From Xanthomonas theicola (GTDB taxonomy: Bacteria > Pseudomonadota > Gammaproteobacteria > Xanthomonadales > Xanthomonadaceae), in contig NZ_CP049017.1 of assembly GCF_014236795.1 (NCBI RefSeq), forward strand, positions 4,008,001 through 4,072,000: a stretch of 64,000 nt of DNA, written 5' to 3'. Of this stretch, positions 46,613-57,201 are shown one piece after another; the first letter of the stretch is position 1; each line of letters opens with the position of its first letter. The notes under the pieces were generated by a model. It was not told the origin of the DNA and did no database searches. It saw only the letters and a program-made list of their open reading frames with translations. Both the position numbers and the translations under genes were made by a program.

Positions 46613-46936
46613 ATGAGAAAGACAGGCGGTGGAGCCGCGGCGCAGCTGGAGCTGAAGGTCGCGAGCAGACTGTTGGACCTGCTGGCAACGGACAACGACT
46701 TTCGCAGGCTGTTCAAGAAGGATCCGCGCGCCGCGCTCGTCAACGTCGGCCATGCGGCGGATGCCGAAGGGCTCGCCCAGCTGTCGAAATGCCTCTGCGT
46801 GCAGCGAATCGCTCCCAAGCAGGACATCGCCAGGTCGAGGGAGGCCCTGCTCGAAATGATGACATCGGGCATGTCGCAGAACCCGATTCATTTGAACGTC
46901 GAAAGCAACGCGTCGCGCCGCACCCGCAGGCGCTGA
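46613..46936 (+). CDS. NHLP-type leader peptide, putative RiPP precursor
   Basis: A 107-residue peptide. Residues 13-47 (LELKVASRLLDLLATDNDFR, RLFKKDPRAALVNVGH) match the nitrile-hydratase-like leader of NHLP/'putative modified peptide' families (TIGR04509 type). Next comes a C60-L-C62 pair (AQLSKCLCVQRIAPKQDIAR) and a polar tail (SGMSQNPIHLNVESNASRR). The leader does not end in a clear double-Gly; the site of cleavage is unknown. The gene is on the opposite strand from the dehydrogenase and cyclase, and its 3' end overlaps the cyclase 3' end by 49 bp. Confidence 0.82.
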   Translation: MRKTGGGAAAQLELKVASRLLDLLATDNDFRRLFKKDPRAALVNVGHAADAEGLAQLSKCLCVQRIAPKQDIARSREALLEMMTSGMSQNPIHLNVESNASRRTRRR

Positions 46937-49494
46937 GGAAGCGCGGACGGCGTCCACTGGGCGTCGAACGCACGCAACTGCGCCTGTGCGAGCCGTTGCT
47001 GCCCCGAGGAGGCGAGCAGTTCCGCTGCCAGCAGGTGCCCGAGCGTGGTGTCGACCACGTTGAGCGCTTGTTGGCACCAGCCGCAGCCGAGCTCGCTGTA
47101 GGCCAACCCCCGATGGCGGGTGAGCCAAAGCGATTCCTTCAGCGCCTTGGCGCTGTCGCCTTGCCGGGCGTAGGCCTGCGCCAGTACCTCGTGGAGCCGG
47201 AACGGCTCATTGCCATCGCGATGCGCTTCCAGGATCCGGATGGCCTGGCCGTGGTCTCCCGCCGACAGCGCCTGGCCCGCCTGCAGGATCGCGTACACGG
47301 GCGCAACGAGAACGTTGCCCGTCAGGTCCGCCCTGCCCCGCAGCGCGTGCACGACGCCTTGCGCAAGGCGCCGATCGCCCAGGCGCTGGGCCAGGATCCC
47401 TGCGGAAATCGCCGCATAGACATCGTCCACGGCGTCCGCCGTCACCTCCGCGGCCAAGGCGGCATCGGTCGCACGCGACGATAGATCGCCCAGAACCCGC
47501 AGTGCGGCGCGCTCATCGCCGGCCATCCATTTCGCTACCGCAAGCGGATACAGCGCGGCACGCCCGCGCAACGAGTCCGGCGCCACTGCGCCGGCAATGC
47601 GTTCGGCCGCCGATTGCGCCTCCTGCCACCGCCCCTGGTCGAGCAGCAGCGTGACCTTGTCGAACGGTACGCTGTTGCGCTCTCCCATGCCGTCCAGCAG
47701 CGACGTCGCTTCCTGGAAATCGCGCTGCGCGGCGCTGGTGTTCGCCAGCCGGATGCGCGCGGACGTGCCCTGCCGCGCGCCGGCCTTCAACAACGCCGCC
47801 CTGGCCTCGGCATAGCGATCCAGCGCCAGATACATGCGTCCCATCAGTTCCCAGGACAGGCCGGCGAATTCGTACCGCGGCGACAGCGAAGCCGCTGCCG
47901 ACTCCAGCCCCTGCGCGAAACGGTTGCGCGCGTACAGGGCGTAGCCGACGTTGGCCGAGGCCTGGAAGAAACCCGGATACATCGCAGCCATCTGCTGCCA
48001 CTTCTCCAGCGCCTGCTGGGGGGCGTCCATTTCCGCCGCCCAGGCGTCCAGATACATCCGGTCGCGCGGGGCGAGGTTGGAACGCAACTGCAAGGCCTTG
48101 CGCAGGTATTGTTCCCCGCCCTTGAGATCGTTCACCGCATTGCGCGCGCGCAGCTGGCCGATGTAGGCGAGCGCAAAACTCGGATCGAGCTCCACCGCAT
48201 GCGCATAGAACGCTTGCGCCTTGCCGTACTCGCTGCGATCGTAGGCGTTCTGCCCCAAGGCATACGAACGCAGCGCATCCAAGTCCTTGGTGGTGACGTG
48301 CGGCAACGGGGCGGAATTCCGCTCGATGGAGGCAAACGCCTCACCGAGCTTGCCGCGCAGACCGGCGGTCACCTTGTCGATGGAGCCGAGCACCGAGTGG
48401 ATGCCATAGCCGTCCGCGGATTCGGCGTAGACCGTGGTCTGCGTCTGCGGATCGATGACCTCCGCGCTGACGCGGACACGGCCGCCGACTTCCGAAACAG
48501 TGGGCAGGATCACCGCGCGTGCGCCATCGCGGATCGCGATCTCCGACGCCACCGCCCTGTCCAGCAGGGCCTGGGGATTGCGCCGCATGCGCAGCAGCGC
48601 ATCGCGGGTCTTGATATCCGACAGCAGATTCACGTAGCGCGACTGTTCCAGGCTGATCCGGAACGCCTGCTGCAGCGAGTCGTCCAGGACCGTTTCGCCG
48701 GTCAGGTTGCGCAAGTCCCCCACCACCACCCAGTCGCGCTCGGCGAACGCGATCGCCGGCTGCGGGCGGGTCACGAACCAGCCGCCGACCACCATCGCGA
48801 CGATCAGCGCCGCCTCTGCCGCCAGCGCGACCGGCCTGCGCCACAGCGGCGAGTCGCGCCATGCCTTCGGCGTGGACTTGGGCGCGCGCAACGGGGTGTG
48901 GCCGATCTCGCCGACTTCGTAGATCTCCTGCGCGGTCGGTACGCCCTTGAAGCGCCAGCGCCCGTGCGATTCCCACAGCAGGCGCTCGCCACGCTCGCCC
49001 AGTTCGCGCGCGGCGCGGTGGGTCAGCGACTCGGCCACCGCCGACAGCAGGAGCTGCCCGGGCCGCGCCAACGTCATCAGCCGCGCCGCGGTCGGTTTGG
49101 CCAGGCCCTCCACCTCCAGCGGTTTGGCGCCGACCTGCACCGCCGCGTCGCTGTTGCGCCAGGTCAGCACCTCGCCGACGTGCAGGCCGGCGCGCACCTT
49201 CAGTTCCAGCATGCGCTGCGTGCCCAGCGCGCGCAGGCCGCGGCTGTAGTCCAGGGCGAAGCCCAGGCCGTCGATCGGGCGCTCGAACAACAGCAGCAGA
49301 CCGTCGGACCGGTCGATCAGGCGCCCGCGCCAGCGCTGCTGCAGTTCCAGCACCAGCGCGTCGTGCAGCTTGAACAGTTCGGCGGCGCTGGCATCGCCGA
49401 GCCGTTCCACCAGCGCCATCGAATCGCACAGGTCGGTCAGCAGCAGCGTGCGCAACTGCGGGACCTCCGGCTGGAACTGGTGAGCGTCGTTCAT
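46888..49494 (-). CDS. Putative peptide modification system cyclase (nucleotide cyclase-TPR)
   Basis: An 868-residue protein from ATG 49494. Residues ~10-190 are a class III adenylate/guanylate cyclase-homology domain (QLRTLLLTDLCDSMALVERL; DRSDGLLLLFERPIDGLGFA; VRAGLHVGEVLTWRNSD). A membrane helix follows near residue 240 (ALAAEAALIVAMVVGGWFV), then a TolB/FlgO-like segment (WVVVGDLRNLTGETVLDDSL) and many TPR-like repeats. This domain order fits TIGR04510, found with TIGR04509 and TIGR04511. Whether it makes a cyclic nucleotide is unproven: only the first metal Asp (LTDLCDS) is clear. The GGDEF gene lies 26 bp upstream. Confidence 0.83.
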   Translation of the reverse strand: MNDAHQFQPEVPQLRTLLLTDLCDSMALVERLGDASAAELFKLHDALVLELQQRWRGRLIDRSDGLLLLFERPIDGLGFALDYSRGLRALGTQRMLELKVRAGLHVGEVLTWRNSDAAVQVGAKPLEVEGLAKPTAARLMTLARPGQLLLSAVAESLTHRAARELGERGERLLWESHGRWRFKGVPTAQEIYEVGEIGHTPLRAPKSTPKAWRDSPLWRRPVALAAEAALIVAMVVGGWFVTRPQPAIAFAERDWVVVGDLRNLTGETVLDDSLQQAFRISLEQSRYVNLLSDIKTRDALLRMRRNPQALLDRAVASEIAIRDGARAVILPTVSEVGGRVRVSAEVIDPQTQTTVYAESADGYGIHSVLGSIDKVTAGLRGKLGEAFASIERNSAPLPHVTTKDLDALRSYALGQNAYDRSEYGKAQAFYAHAVELDPSFALAYIGQLRARNAVNDLKGGEQYLRKALQLRSNLAPRDRMYLDAWAAEMDAPQQALEKWQQMAAMYPGFFQASANVGYALYARNRFAQGLESAAASLSPRYEFAGLSWELMGRMYLALDRYAEARAALLKAGARQGTSARIRLANTSAAQRDFQEATSLLDGMGERNSVPFDKVTLLLDQGRWQEAQSAAERIAGAVAPDSLRGRAALYPLAVAKWMAGDERAALRVLGDLSSRATDAALAAEVTADAVDDVYAAISAGILAQRLGDRRLAQGVVHALRGRADLTGNVLVAPVYAILQAGQALSAGDHGQAIRILEAHRDGNEPFRLHEVLAQAYARQGDSAKALKESLWLTRHRGLAYSELGCGWCQQALNVVDTTLGHLLAAELLASSGQQRLAQAQLRAFDAQWTPSALPQRLRVRRDALLSTFK

Positions 49495-49520
49495 GGGCGG
49501 CTCGGCCGGCGCGCGGCGGA

Positions 49521-50618
49521 TCAGTAGGGCGCGGCGGCGAGATCGTGCCAGTACAAGCGGTTGCCGCCGAGGCGCTTGGCCTCGTACAACGCGGCGTCGG
49601 CGTTGGCGTACCAGTCGTTCCAGTCCGACTGCGGATCGACCCGGCTGATGCCGATGCTGACCGGGCAGATATGCGGCAACGGATGCGGCACGCCGAGCAG
49701 GTTCTGCACGGTGGCGATCACGAACTCGCCGATGCGGCGCAGGTCTTCGGCGTTGCCGGCGGCGACCAGCAGGCAGAATTCGTCGCCGCCCAGGCGGCAG
49801 GCGATATCGTCCTGGCTGGCGACGGACCGCAGGATGTTGGCGACGTTCTGCAGCACGCGGTCGCCGACCAGGTGGCCGTGCTCGTCGTTGATGCGCTTGA
49901 AGCGGTCGCAGTCGATCAGCAGCAGGCCCGGTCCCGGCGAGCGGCCGGCGCGCCGGCACTCCTGCAGGCGCAGGACCAGGCCGCGGCGATTGTGCAGGCC
50001 GGTCAGTTCGTCGGTGCGCACCAGCTCTTCGGTCTTGCTGAGCTGGTGGGTGGTGGCGTAGAGATTGTCCAGCGCCGCTTCCAGATCGTGGTTGCGGCGG
50101 CGCAGCTGGCGGATCAGGGTCTGCTCGTTCATCACCACGCGCACGATGGTGCGGCGCAGGAAGTAGGCGACCACGCCCGGGTCGCGCTCCACCAGGCGCT
50201 GAAAGTCGTCGTGGTCCAGTTCGACCAGCACGCCGTCGCTGGCGGCGATCGCATCGGCACTGCGCATATGGTTGCCGATCAACAGCCCGAGTTCGCCGAA
50301 GAACTCGCCGTGCCCGAGATGCTTGACCACCAGGTCCTCGCCGAAATCCAGGTCGATCACGCCGCTGCCGATCACGAACATGGCGCTGCCGCCAGTGCCG
50401 CGCCGGAACAGCACCTCGCCGGCGCGCACCGGCCGCGCGCGGCCGAACTCGGAAAACAGGTCCAATTCCACCGCGGTCAGCACCGCCGGCTCACTGGGCT
50501 TCGGGGCCACCGCGCCAACGGTCGAAGTTGTCTCGCGTGCGTTGGACGCGGCGCTGTCGCAGGTCATCCGAGCCCCACTGCTCCTGGCGTTGCTCGCCAT
50601 CTGCGGGGAGCATAGCAT
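49521..50618 (-). CDS. Cyclic-nucleotide-binding domain plus GGDEF diguanylate cyclase
   Basis: 365 residues from ATG 50618; ATG 50567 would give 348 and has a more purine-rich upstream region. An N-terminal cNMP-binding (CRP-like) domain is visible (FSEFGRARPVRAGEVLFRRG; FFGELGLLIGNHMRSADAIA). A C-terminal GGDEF domain has DELTGLHNRRGLVLRLQECR and the active-site RLGGDEFCLLVAAGN. No RxxD inhibitory site precedes GGDEF (SQDDIACRL). It should make cyclic di-GMP under control of a bound nucleotide. Being 26 bp upstream of the cyclase-TPR gene in the same direction, it could sense that protein's product. Confidence 0.88.
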   Translation of the reverse strand: MLCSPQMASNARSSGARMTCDSAASNARETTSTVGAVAPKPSEPAVLTAVELDLFSEFGRARPVRAGEVLFRRGTGGSAMFVIGSGVIDLDFGEDLVVKHLGHGEFFGELGLLIGNHMRSADAIAASDGVLVELDHDDFQRLVERDPGVVAYFLRRTIVRVVMNEQTLIRQLRRRNHDLEAALDNLYATTHQLSKTEELVRTDELTGLHNRRGLVLRLQECRRAGRSPGPGLLLIDCDRFKRINDEHGHLVGDRVLQNVANILRSVASQDDIACRLGGDEFCLLVAAGNAEDLRRIGEFVIATVQNLLGVPHPLPHICPVSIGISRVDPQSDWNDWYANADAALYEAKRLGGNRLYWHDLAAAPY

Positions 50619-50919
50619 CCGAACCAGGCCCTGACGATGCGGTCACGGCCAGTCTCGCAATCGGAAGAGATTGCCGAGCCTCCTGGAATCGGTCGCCCGC
50701 ACTCGCCGCACGACCGGGTGGCACATCGACCTGTCGCGCATTGCAATCCTGGACATGCCGCGCGGGCGCCGCGCCGAACAGCGCCCGGCGCTCAGAACGG
50801 GATTGGGCCAAGCCCCCGGCAGTCTGCGCCGGGAGCGCCGGCGCCACGCCACCCCGTGCCGCCTCGCGGGGCGCCGCCGCGGTGCGCAGCGGGCCGCGCG
50901 CGTCCGCTGGCGGGCGGAC
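50619..50919. other. Gene-free interval between GGDEF gene and autotransporter
   Basis: No gene is visible in 301 bases. Several GC-rich inverted stretches (for example GTCCGC/GCGGAC at about 50902-50919) could end the autotransporter transcript, but none is followed by a T-run. Confidence 0.45.
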
Positions 50920-53900
50920 TCAAAACGCCACGTTCAGGACCACATCCACGCTTTCGTCGTGCCGGTCCTTGGCGACGCTGCCGTCGTAGCGGACCCCCAG
51001 CCGGGTACGTTCGGAGAGGTCGAGGCTGGCCTGCAACTCCAGCCCCAGGCTGTTCTGGTCGAAGGCGGCGCTGGAGACCCGGAACGGTTGGCTGTCGGCG
51101 AAGGCGAGCGACTGGGTGACCCGGCTCGGCTCGAAGGCATGCTGCCAACCGGCGCCGACCGACAGGGAGCCGCGGCTGCCACCGAGGCCGAATCCGCTGG
51201 CGGCACGCAGGCCCAGCGTGCCGTAGGTCTGGCGCTGGCGGACATCCGAACCGGTGAGCGCAGCGCTGCCGCCATGCTCGCGGAGCCGGTCCCTGCCGAC
51301 ATCGACCTGGGCGAGCCCCAGGTATGGTTGCCAGCGGACGCGGCCGCTCTCCAGGTCGAGCGCGGCTTCGGCGAACAGTTGCGCGGTGCGGGCATCGTAG
51401 TTGGCGGTGAGTCGATCGGAGAAGCGCGGGATGGCCAGTGTCCGTTCGCTGTCGATGCGGTGTCCGCTGTAGAGCGCCCCCAGGCTGAAGTCGACGGCAC
51501 CGCGCTGGGTGCCGGCATAGACGCCGAGATGGTAGCTGTGCACCGATGCCGAAGCCTGCATGCCGTCGACGCCGATCGTCGCGGTGTTGTAGCCGGCGGC
51601 GACACCCAGGCGCCAGTCGGCCGCGACGCTGCCATCGACGCCGACGAAGATGCCGCGGCCGTCGCTGATCGACAGGCCGTGGCCGTTGCCGTCAGCGTCG
51701 TAGTCGGCGCGGCCGCCGAACGCGTCGAACCAGGCCTCCGCCTGGCCGTCCTGCGCCAGCGGCCGTTGCATCGCGCCCTGCGGCAGCGAGGCCGCCGCGG
51801 CACCGCTCCAGGCACCGCGCAGCCGCTGGCCGAGAATGCGGCGCCCCTGGCGGGCCTGGTCGGTCAGCAGGCTCGCCACCGCCGGGTGCAACTCGCCGGA
51901 AAGCTGGTCGAAGGCGTTGGCCGGGGCGCCATCGGGCAGATAGAGCACCGCGTCGTAGAGCCTGTTGCCATCTCCCAGCGACTCGACCGACGCCGCCGTC
52001 GCCTTCTGGTTGGGAGTGTCGACCACGTCGGCGAAGTGCAGCACCCCCCCGGAACCGGCCGACTGATTGCGCGTCAGGACCAGGCCGACGCCATTGGCCC
52101 GCTGCTCCAGCGCGGCGTCGAGCAGGGCGAAGCTGTCGGTGACGCCAGCGAACGTCCCGCTGATCCCGGCCTTGGCATCGAGGATCTGGTAGCGGGTCAG
52201 GGCCCGGTAGGTCGAGCCGTCCTCGCTGCGATCCTGCGGACCGACCGCGACCTTGACGTTCTGGCCGATGACAACCATGCCGCCGACGTCGGTGCGATCC
52301 GCCGCGCCCGCGGCATTGACCTCGACATCGTAGGTGGACCTGGCCGCGAAGGTCAGGGTGCCGTCCACGGTCAGGGTGCCGATCGAGTTGCCCGGCGCCA
52401 GGTGGCCGCTCACCGTGGCGCTGCCGACCCGTCCGCTGCCGCCCAGCGTCGCACCGTCGGCCACGGTTACGCCGCCGGCCACGCGGCCATTGACCGCCAG
52501 CCGTCCGGCGACGACGCGGGTCTCCCCGGCATAGCCGGTGGCACCGGCCAGCGTCAGGACGCCGCGACCGGTCTTGGTCAGCCCGCCCGCGCCGGCGATG
52601 TCGCCACTCAGGATCAGGGTGGTGCCGCTGGCGGTTTCGAAGGTGCCGCCCGCCGCAGCGAGCGTCATGGCATTGCCCAGTTGCAACGAGACGCCGGCGG
52701 CCAGGGTGCCGCCTTCGAAGCGCAGCGGGCGTTGGCCGAGTTGGCTGGCGGAGGTGACGACCTGCGGACCCTGGACGGGCGTCAACACCAGCACATCGCC
52801 GTTGCCGTTGCCAGTGCCGCCACTGCCACTGCCTCCACCTCCACCGCCACCTCCACCGCCTCCACCGCCTCCACCGCCTCCACCGCCTCCACCGCCTCCA
52901 CCGCCTCCACCGCCTCCACCGCCACCAGTGCGGTCTAGGATGAGATAGACATTGCCGCCGTCCTGATCCAGGCTGGCGTCGAGGAAGGCGAAGTTTTCCT
53001 GCACCTTCGCGAATCGGCCAACGACGCCCTGGCCGGCGGTGAGGATGGTGTAGCGGGTCGAGGCGCGGTAGGTGGAACCGTCCTCGCCGCTGGACTGCGG
53101 GGTGACGAGGACGTCGACGTTGTTCCCGATCGTCACCTTGCCGCTGGCCTGCAGACGGCCGGACTGGCCCGCGGCATCGACGCCGACGGCATAGAAGGCG
53201 TTGGCGTCCAGGGTCGCGTCCTTGGCCCGCAGGATGCCGAGCGCATCGCCCGGCGCCAGGCGCCCGCCCGCGGCGACCCGGATGTCGCCGACGCTGCCGG
53301 TCCCACCCAGGCCGGCATCCTTGGCCACGTTCACCGTCCCGCCCAGCCGGGTGCCGGTGGCGAGCTGCAGCAGGCCGGCGCTGACCGTGGTGTCGCCCTG
53401 ATAGCCGGTGTCGCCGCCGAACACGAGTTTTCCCGAGCCGCGTTTGTCGAGCGTGCCGGTACCGCCGAGGGCGCCGGCGACGACGGCGCTGCCGGTGGCG
53501 GCCACCTCGATGACGTTGGCGCCGCTGAGGGTGGCGGCGCCGTCGATGGCGAGCGCCTTTTCCGCGCCGAGCGTCGCGTTGTCCAGTCGCAGCGTGGCGC
53601 CCTTGTCCAACCGGAAGGCGCCCGTGGTCCGCAGCGTGCCGCCGTTCACCTCGAGCCGGCCGGCGCTGGCATGGATATCGCCGCCGAGCGCATTGCTGCG
53701 GGTGAAGGTCAGCCCGCCGCCCTCGAGCGAGACGCCGCCGAAGCGGTTGTCGCCACCCAGGGTCAGCACGCCGTCGCCGCGCTTGATCAGCGCGCCGGGG
53801 CCGCCGATGTCGTTGCGCCAGCGATCCGCGGCATTGAAGTGCGCGCCCGGCGTGGTGTCGTCCTGGGCATTGGCCGTCTCCATGGTCACGGTCACGTCCT

Positions 53901-56900
53901 TGTCGAAGGTGCCGTAGCCTTCGGCGGCGCGGAACAGGTTGATGCGGCTCCAGGGGTCGTCGAGCACGCGGCCGGAGGGGTCGGCGGTGGTGCGGATGAT
54001 GTCGCGCAACTGCTGGCGGTCCAGATAGGGGTAGCGGGTGAGGATTAGGTACTCGGCGTTTTCGGGGACCTGCATCGGCAGGTCGGTGCGCCCCAGGGTG
54101 ATGTTGTTTTCCTTGAGGAAGGCGTCGAAGCCATAGTCCTTGGTCTTGTTGTAGTAGGCGAGCTGCTGCTGGTACTCCTCCCAGGTATCGAACGAGACGT
54201 CGTGGGCGCCGCCGCCGCGGGCGGACGCGCATTCGGCGATCGTGCCGAAGCCGCTCGCCTTGCAACGGTCGCGCTGGCCCTGGCGGATGCCCTTCGGGTT
54301 GGCGGTGGCATTGAGCCAACTGCCGGGGACCGGCACCTGCTGCGCGAGCTGTTCCGCCACCGCCTGGTAGGCCATCGCCCGCGAGGCCATGACGTCCAGC
54401 GGATAGTGCACGCCCAGGACCACGCGGCTTTCCCCGTACTCCTGGGCGCGGTTGACGTAGGCCTGGAAGCGTTCCGGATAGATGTAGGCGGCGAGCAGGT
54501 TGGCGCCGCTGCCCTTGGCGGTGTGGCCGCTGGGAAAGGAGGAGCTGCCGGAGTTGATGCCGTTGATCGGGGCAACCCCGCCCGCCGCCAAGGGAATATT
54601 GGTGGGCCGCGGTGAATGCGAAAGATCCTTGCCGACTTCATGCAGCTTTCCAGGCGATTCGCTCCCCATGTTCATGAAGGGGTTGCCGTGCTCGCCGCCG
54701 ATCGCGTTGAAGGGCCAGCTGTCCAGACGACCGCGGGCGCGATCGGTCATGCCTCCCATGTTGTAGTTGCTGTTGTCGCCGATCGCCAGATCCCTGCGCG
54801 CCTGACTCGTCCGACGATAATCCCGGACCACCTGCATGTTGTGGTCGTCGCGCCGCGGCGTGGTGCCGGCGACGCCGCCGCCGTTGTAGCCGGGATACAG
54901 CGGGCCGGCGATCTGCGGATGCTCCTTGCGCAGGGCGTCGTACTGCTCCACCAGCGAGCGGGTGTAGGCGACTGGCGCGAGCTTCTGCGGCGTGCGATCG
55001 AACGAGAGCCAAACCGAGTTCGCGTCGTAGCTGAGCAGCGCGGTCAAGTAGGCGAAGTTTTCGTGGACGCCGCCAAGCCGGCCGCTGAGTCCACCCTTGG
55101 CCGCGAGGATCTGATAGCGGTCGGCGGGCCGGAACGCGGCGCTGCCGGCGTCCACGCCCTGGGCGCGCAGGAAAACCTCGCCGCCGGCGAGCGCGATGCT
55201 GCCCGCCTGCAGGCGGTCGGCGCGGGTGGCGTCGAGATCGACGTCGAGCCGGGCGCCGGCGGCCATGGTCAGCTTGCCGTCGACCGTCAGCGTGCCGATC
55301 GCGCTGCCGGCCGGATCGAGGATGCCGCCGGAGGCGATGGTGGCCGCACCGACCCTGCCGCGCCCGCTGAGCCGGGCTTGATCGGCGACGCTCACCGCGC
55401 TGGCGAGCGCACCTTCCACGCTGAGCGTGCCGGCATCGACGCGGGTCGGCCCGCTGTAGTCGCTGTCGCCGGCGAGGACCAGGGTGCCCGCCCCGGTCTT
55501 GCGCAGGCCGCCTTCGCCGCGCAGCGGGGCCGCGATGGTGGCCAGGGTGGCCTTGCCGTCGACGAGGATGCCGGTATCCGGCTGCTTCAGGCGTAGCGCA
55601 TCGCCCTGCAGGCGATAGCCGTCGCTGAGGAAGCGCAGGCCGCTCGGGGCGATCTCGCCATCCTTCCCATCGACCGTCACCGTGCCCGGCGAGCCGGCGA
55701 AGACCGCCTGCTTGCCGCCCCAGGCGTCATTGACCCAGCCGCCCTCGCGTGTCCAGTTCTCCAGCGTCCCGCCGGCGCGCCAGACGCCGTCGCCGCCGAC
55801 GGCGCCGTCGGCCATATGCTGGCCATCGCCGTCCCAGAACTGGACCTCGGGAATGGGAGAGTTCACCGCGAACACGACGAACTGGGTCTTGCCCTGGCTG
55901 TTGCTGTTGTTGTTGTCGGACACCAGCACCATCGAGGCATGGCCGTTGGGCAGCCGGGGACCGAAGGTCATGCCCTCGATATTGTCGATCTTGTTCTCGT
56001 AGGTGTTGAGCACGCCATTGAGCGATGCCGAATCGAACACCAGCGTCTTGGGCAGCGTGGCGACGCCTCCGGCGAGGTTGCCGCTGTCCTTGACGTCCTG
56101 GCCGGCGCCCAGGTCGACCCGGTAGATGCGGATGGAATTGTGCGACACCCCCTGGGCTGCGCGGTGGCGGAGGTGCCATCCCAGGCGCGCTCCATCACCA
56201 GCAGGGTCTTGTCGTCGACGGCCAGGATCTCGCTGACGCCGTTTTCCTGGTCCAGCCTGCCATTCCTGCCGCTGAGGTCGTCGAGCCGGTAGACGTACTG
56301 TTTGAGGACATTGCCCTGCCGATCGACCTGGCTCAACCGGGTCAGCCGCACCGGATCGCCGGGCTTGTTGCGCTCGGTGCCGATCCACAGATCGCCGGAG
56401 GGGGTGAAGGTCATGCCTTCCAGGCCCTTGTTTCCAGAAGCGTTGCCCTGCGCGTTCTGAGGGAGCACGAACTGGGTCCGGCTGTTGTCCTCGCGCCAGT
56501 GGAACAGGCTCCCCGTCCCCTCGTTGGCGAACCACAGGCCGTTGCCGGCCGGATCGAAGCGCACCGATTCGGGGGTATCGATCCGCGGATTGCCGTCGAG
56601 CAGGCTGTCGTCGGTGAAGGTGAGCCGGTAGCCCTGCTCGCCCGGCCGGCTCGACGCGGTCAGGTAGAAGACATTGGGAGAACCCGAGCCGTTCGGCAGC
56701 GCACCCGGCATCACATTGTCGCGCACCACCACGAACCGGTTGCTCTTGGGATCGAAGTCGATGCCGGAAAGTCCGGCGACGAGCCACTTGCTGGCGTTGC
56801 GGTAGCCGGTGGGATACGTGGTATTGCTGAGATATTTCAGCCCGGTCATCTCGCGGCGGTCGTCCTGCATCGGATCTGCTTGCTGCGCATGCAGGTGCGG

Positions 56901-56951
56901 TGGTGCGAAGGCCACTGCAGCACAGATGGCGATGGACAACGGCTTACGCAT
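50920..56951 (-). pseudogene. Giant autotransporter: phytase-like propeller, PAP2 phosphatase, Gly linker, beta-barrel; one frameshift
   Basis: ATG 56951 opens a signal peptide (MRKPLSIAICAAVAFAPPHL). Residues ~30-370 are an esterase-like phytase propeller (GLSGIDFDPKSNRFVVVRDN; GLEGMTFTPSGDLWIGTERN). At a C5/G5 tract (56148-56152) the frame breaks; the next frame resumes at once with VSHNSIRIYRVDLGAGQDVK and finishes the propeller (NIEGMTFGPRLPNGHASMVL). One more G would give about 2,010 residues. Then come autotransporter-associated repeats, a PAP2 domain (SSSFPSGHTAKGSGANLLAA; ESRVVLGVHYPLDVMASRAM), more repeats, 32 glycines, a further beta-helix, and a ~280-residue barrel ending VVLNVAF. 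It is a type V secreted, surface-exposed phosphohydrolase by inference. Confidence 0.85.
52831..52926 (-). repeat. Minisatellite coding a 32-glycine linker
   Basis: On the plus strand the 9-bp unit CTCCACCGC is repeated about eight times without interruption from 52851 to 52923, with near-copies before it. On the coding strand all codons are GGN, giving 32 consecutive glycines followed by SGSGGTGNGNGD. Equal-length units keep the frame, so changes in copy number would alter linker length without breaking the protein. Confidence 0.9.
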
Positions 56952-57201
56952 CGGGCGTTTGGCTGGGTCACGCAAGGACGACTTCAATCGCACAACACAC
57001 TCCTGGTTCAACGCAGTGATGGCGGATGCATCCGTTCCGCTCCCAAAATCCCAAAACGTCCGCGGCACCTAGAAATCCGCGATTGCGGATTCGGCGAGAC
57101 GCGAGACTTTTCCACAAGATCATGAATTTTTAGTGACTCGCTTCACGCTCGGCTGTGGCGCGATGGTCGCGTCCGGCTTCTGGGGCAGCGCGCTGGAGCG
57201 G

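Noticed and set aside
52840..52930. Short regular repeats, considered as a CRISPR array
   Set aside because: Units are 9 bp, contiguous, without spacers, and encode glycine inside a gene.
51692..54319. 875-codon frame overlapping the autotransporter in another frame
   Set aside because: Arg/Pro-rich shadow; the autotransporter frame has PAP2, repeats and barrel motifs.
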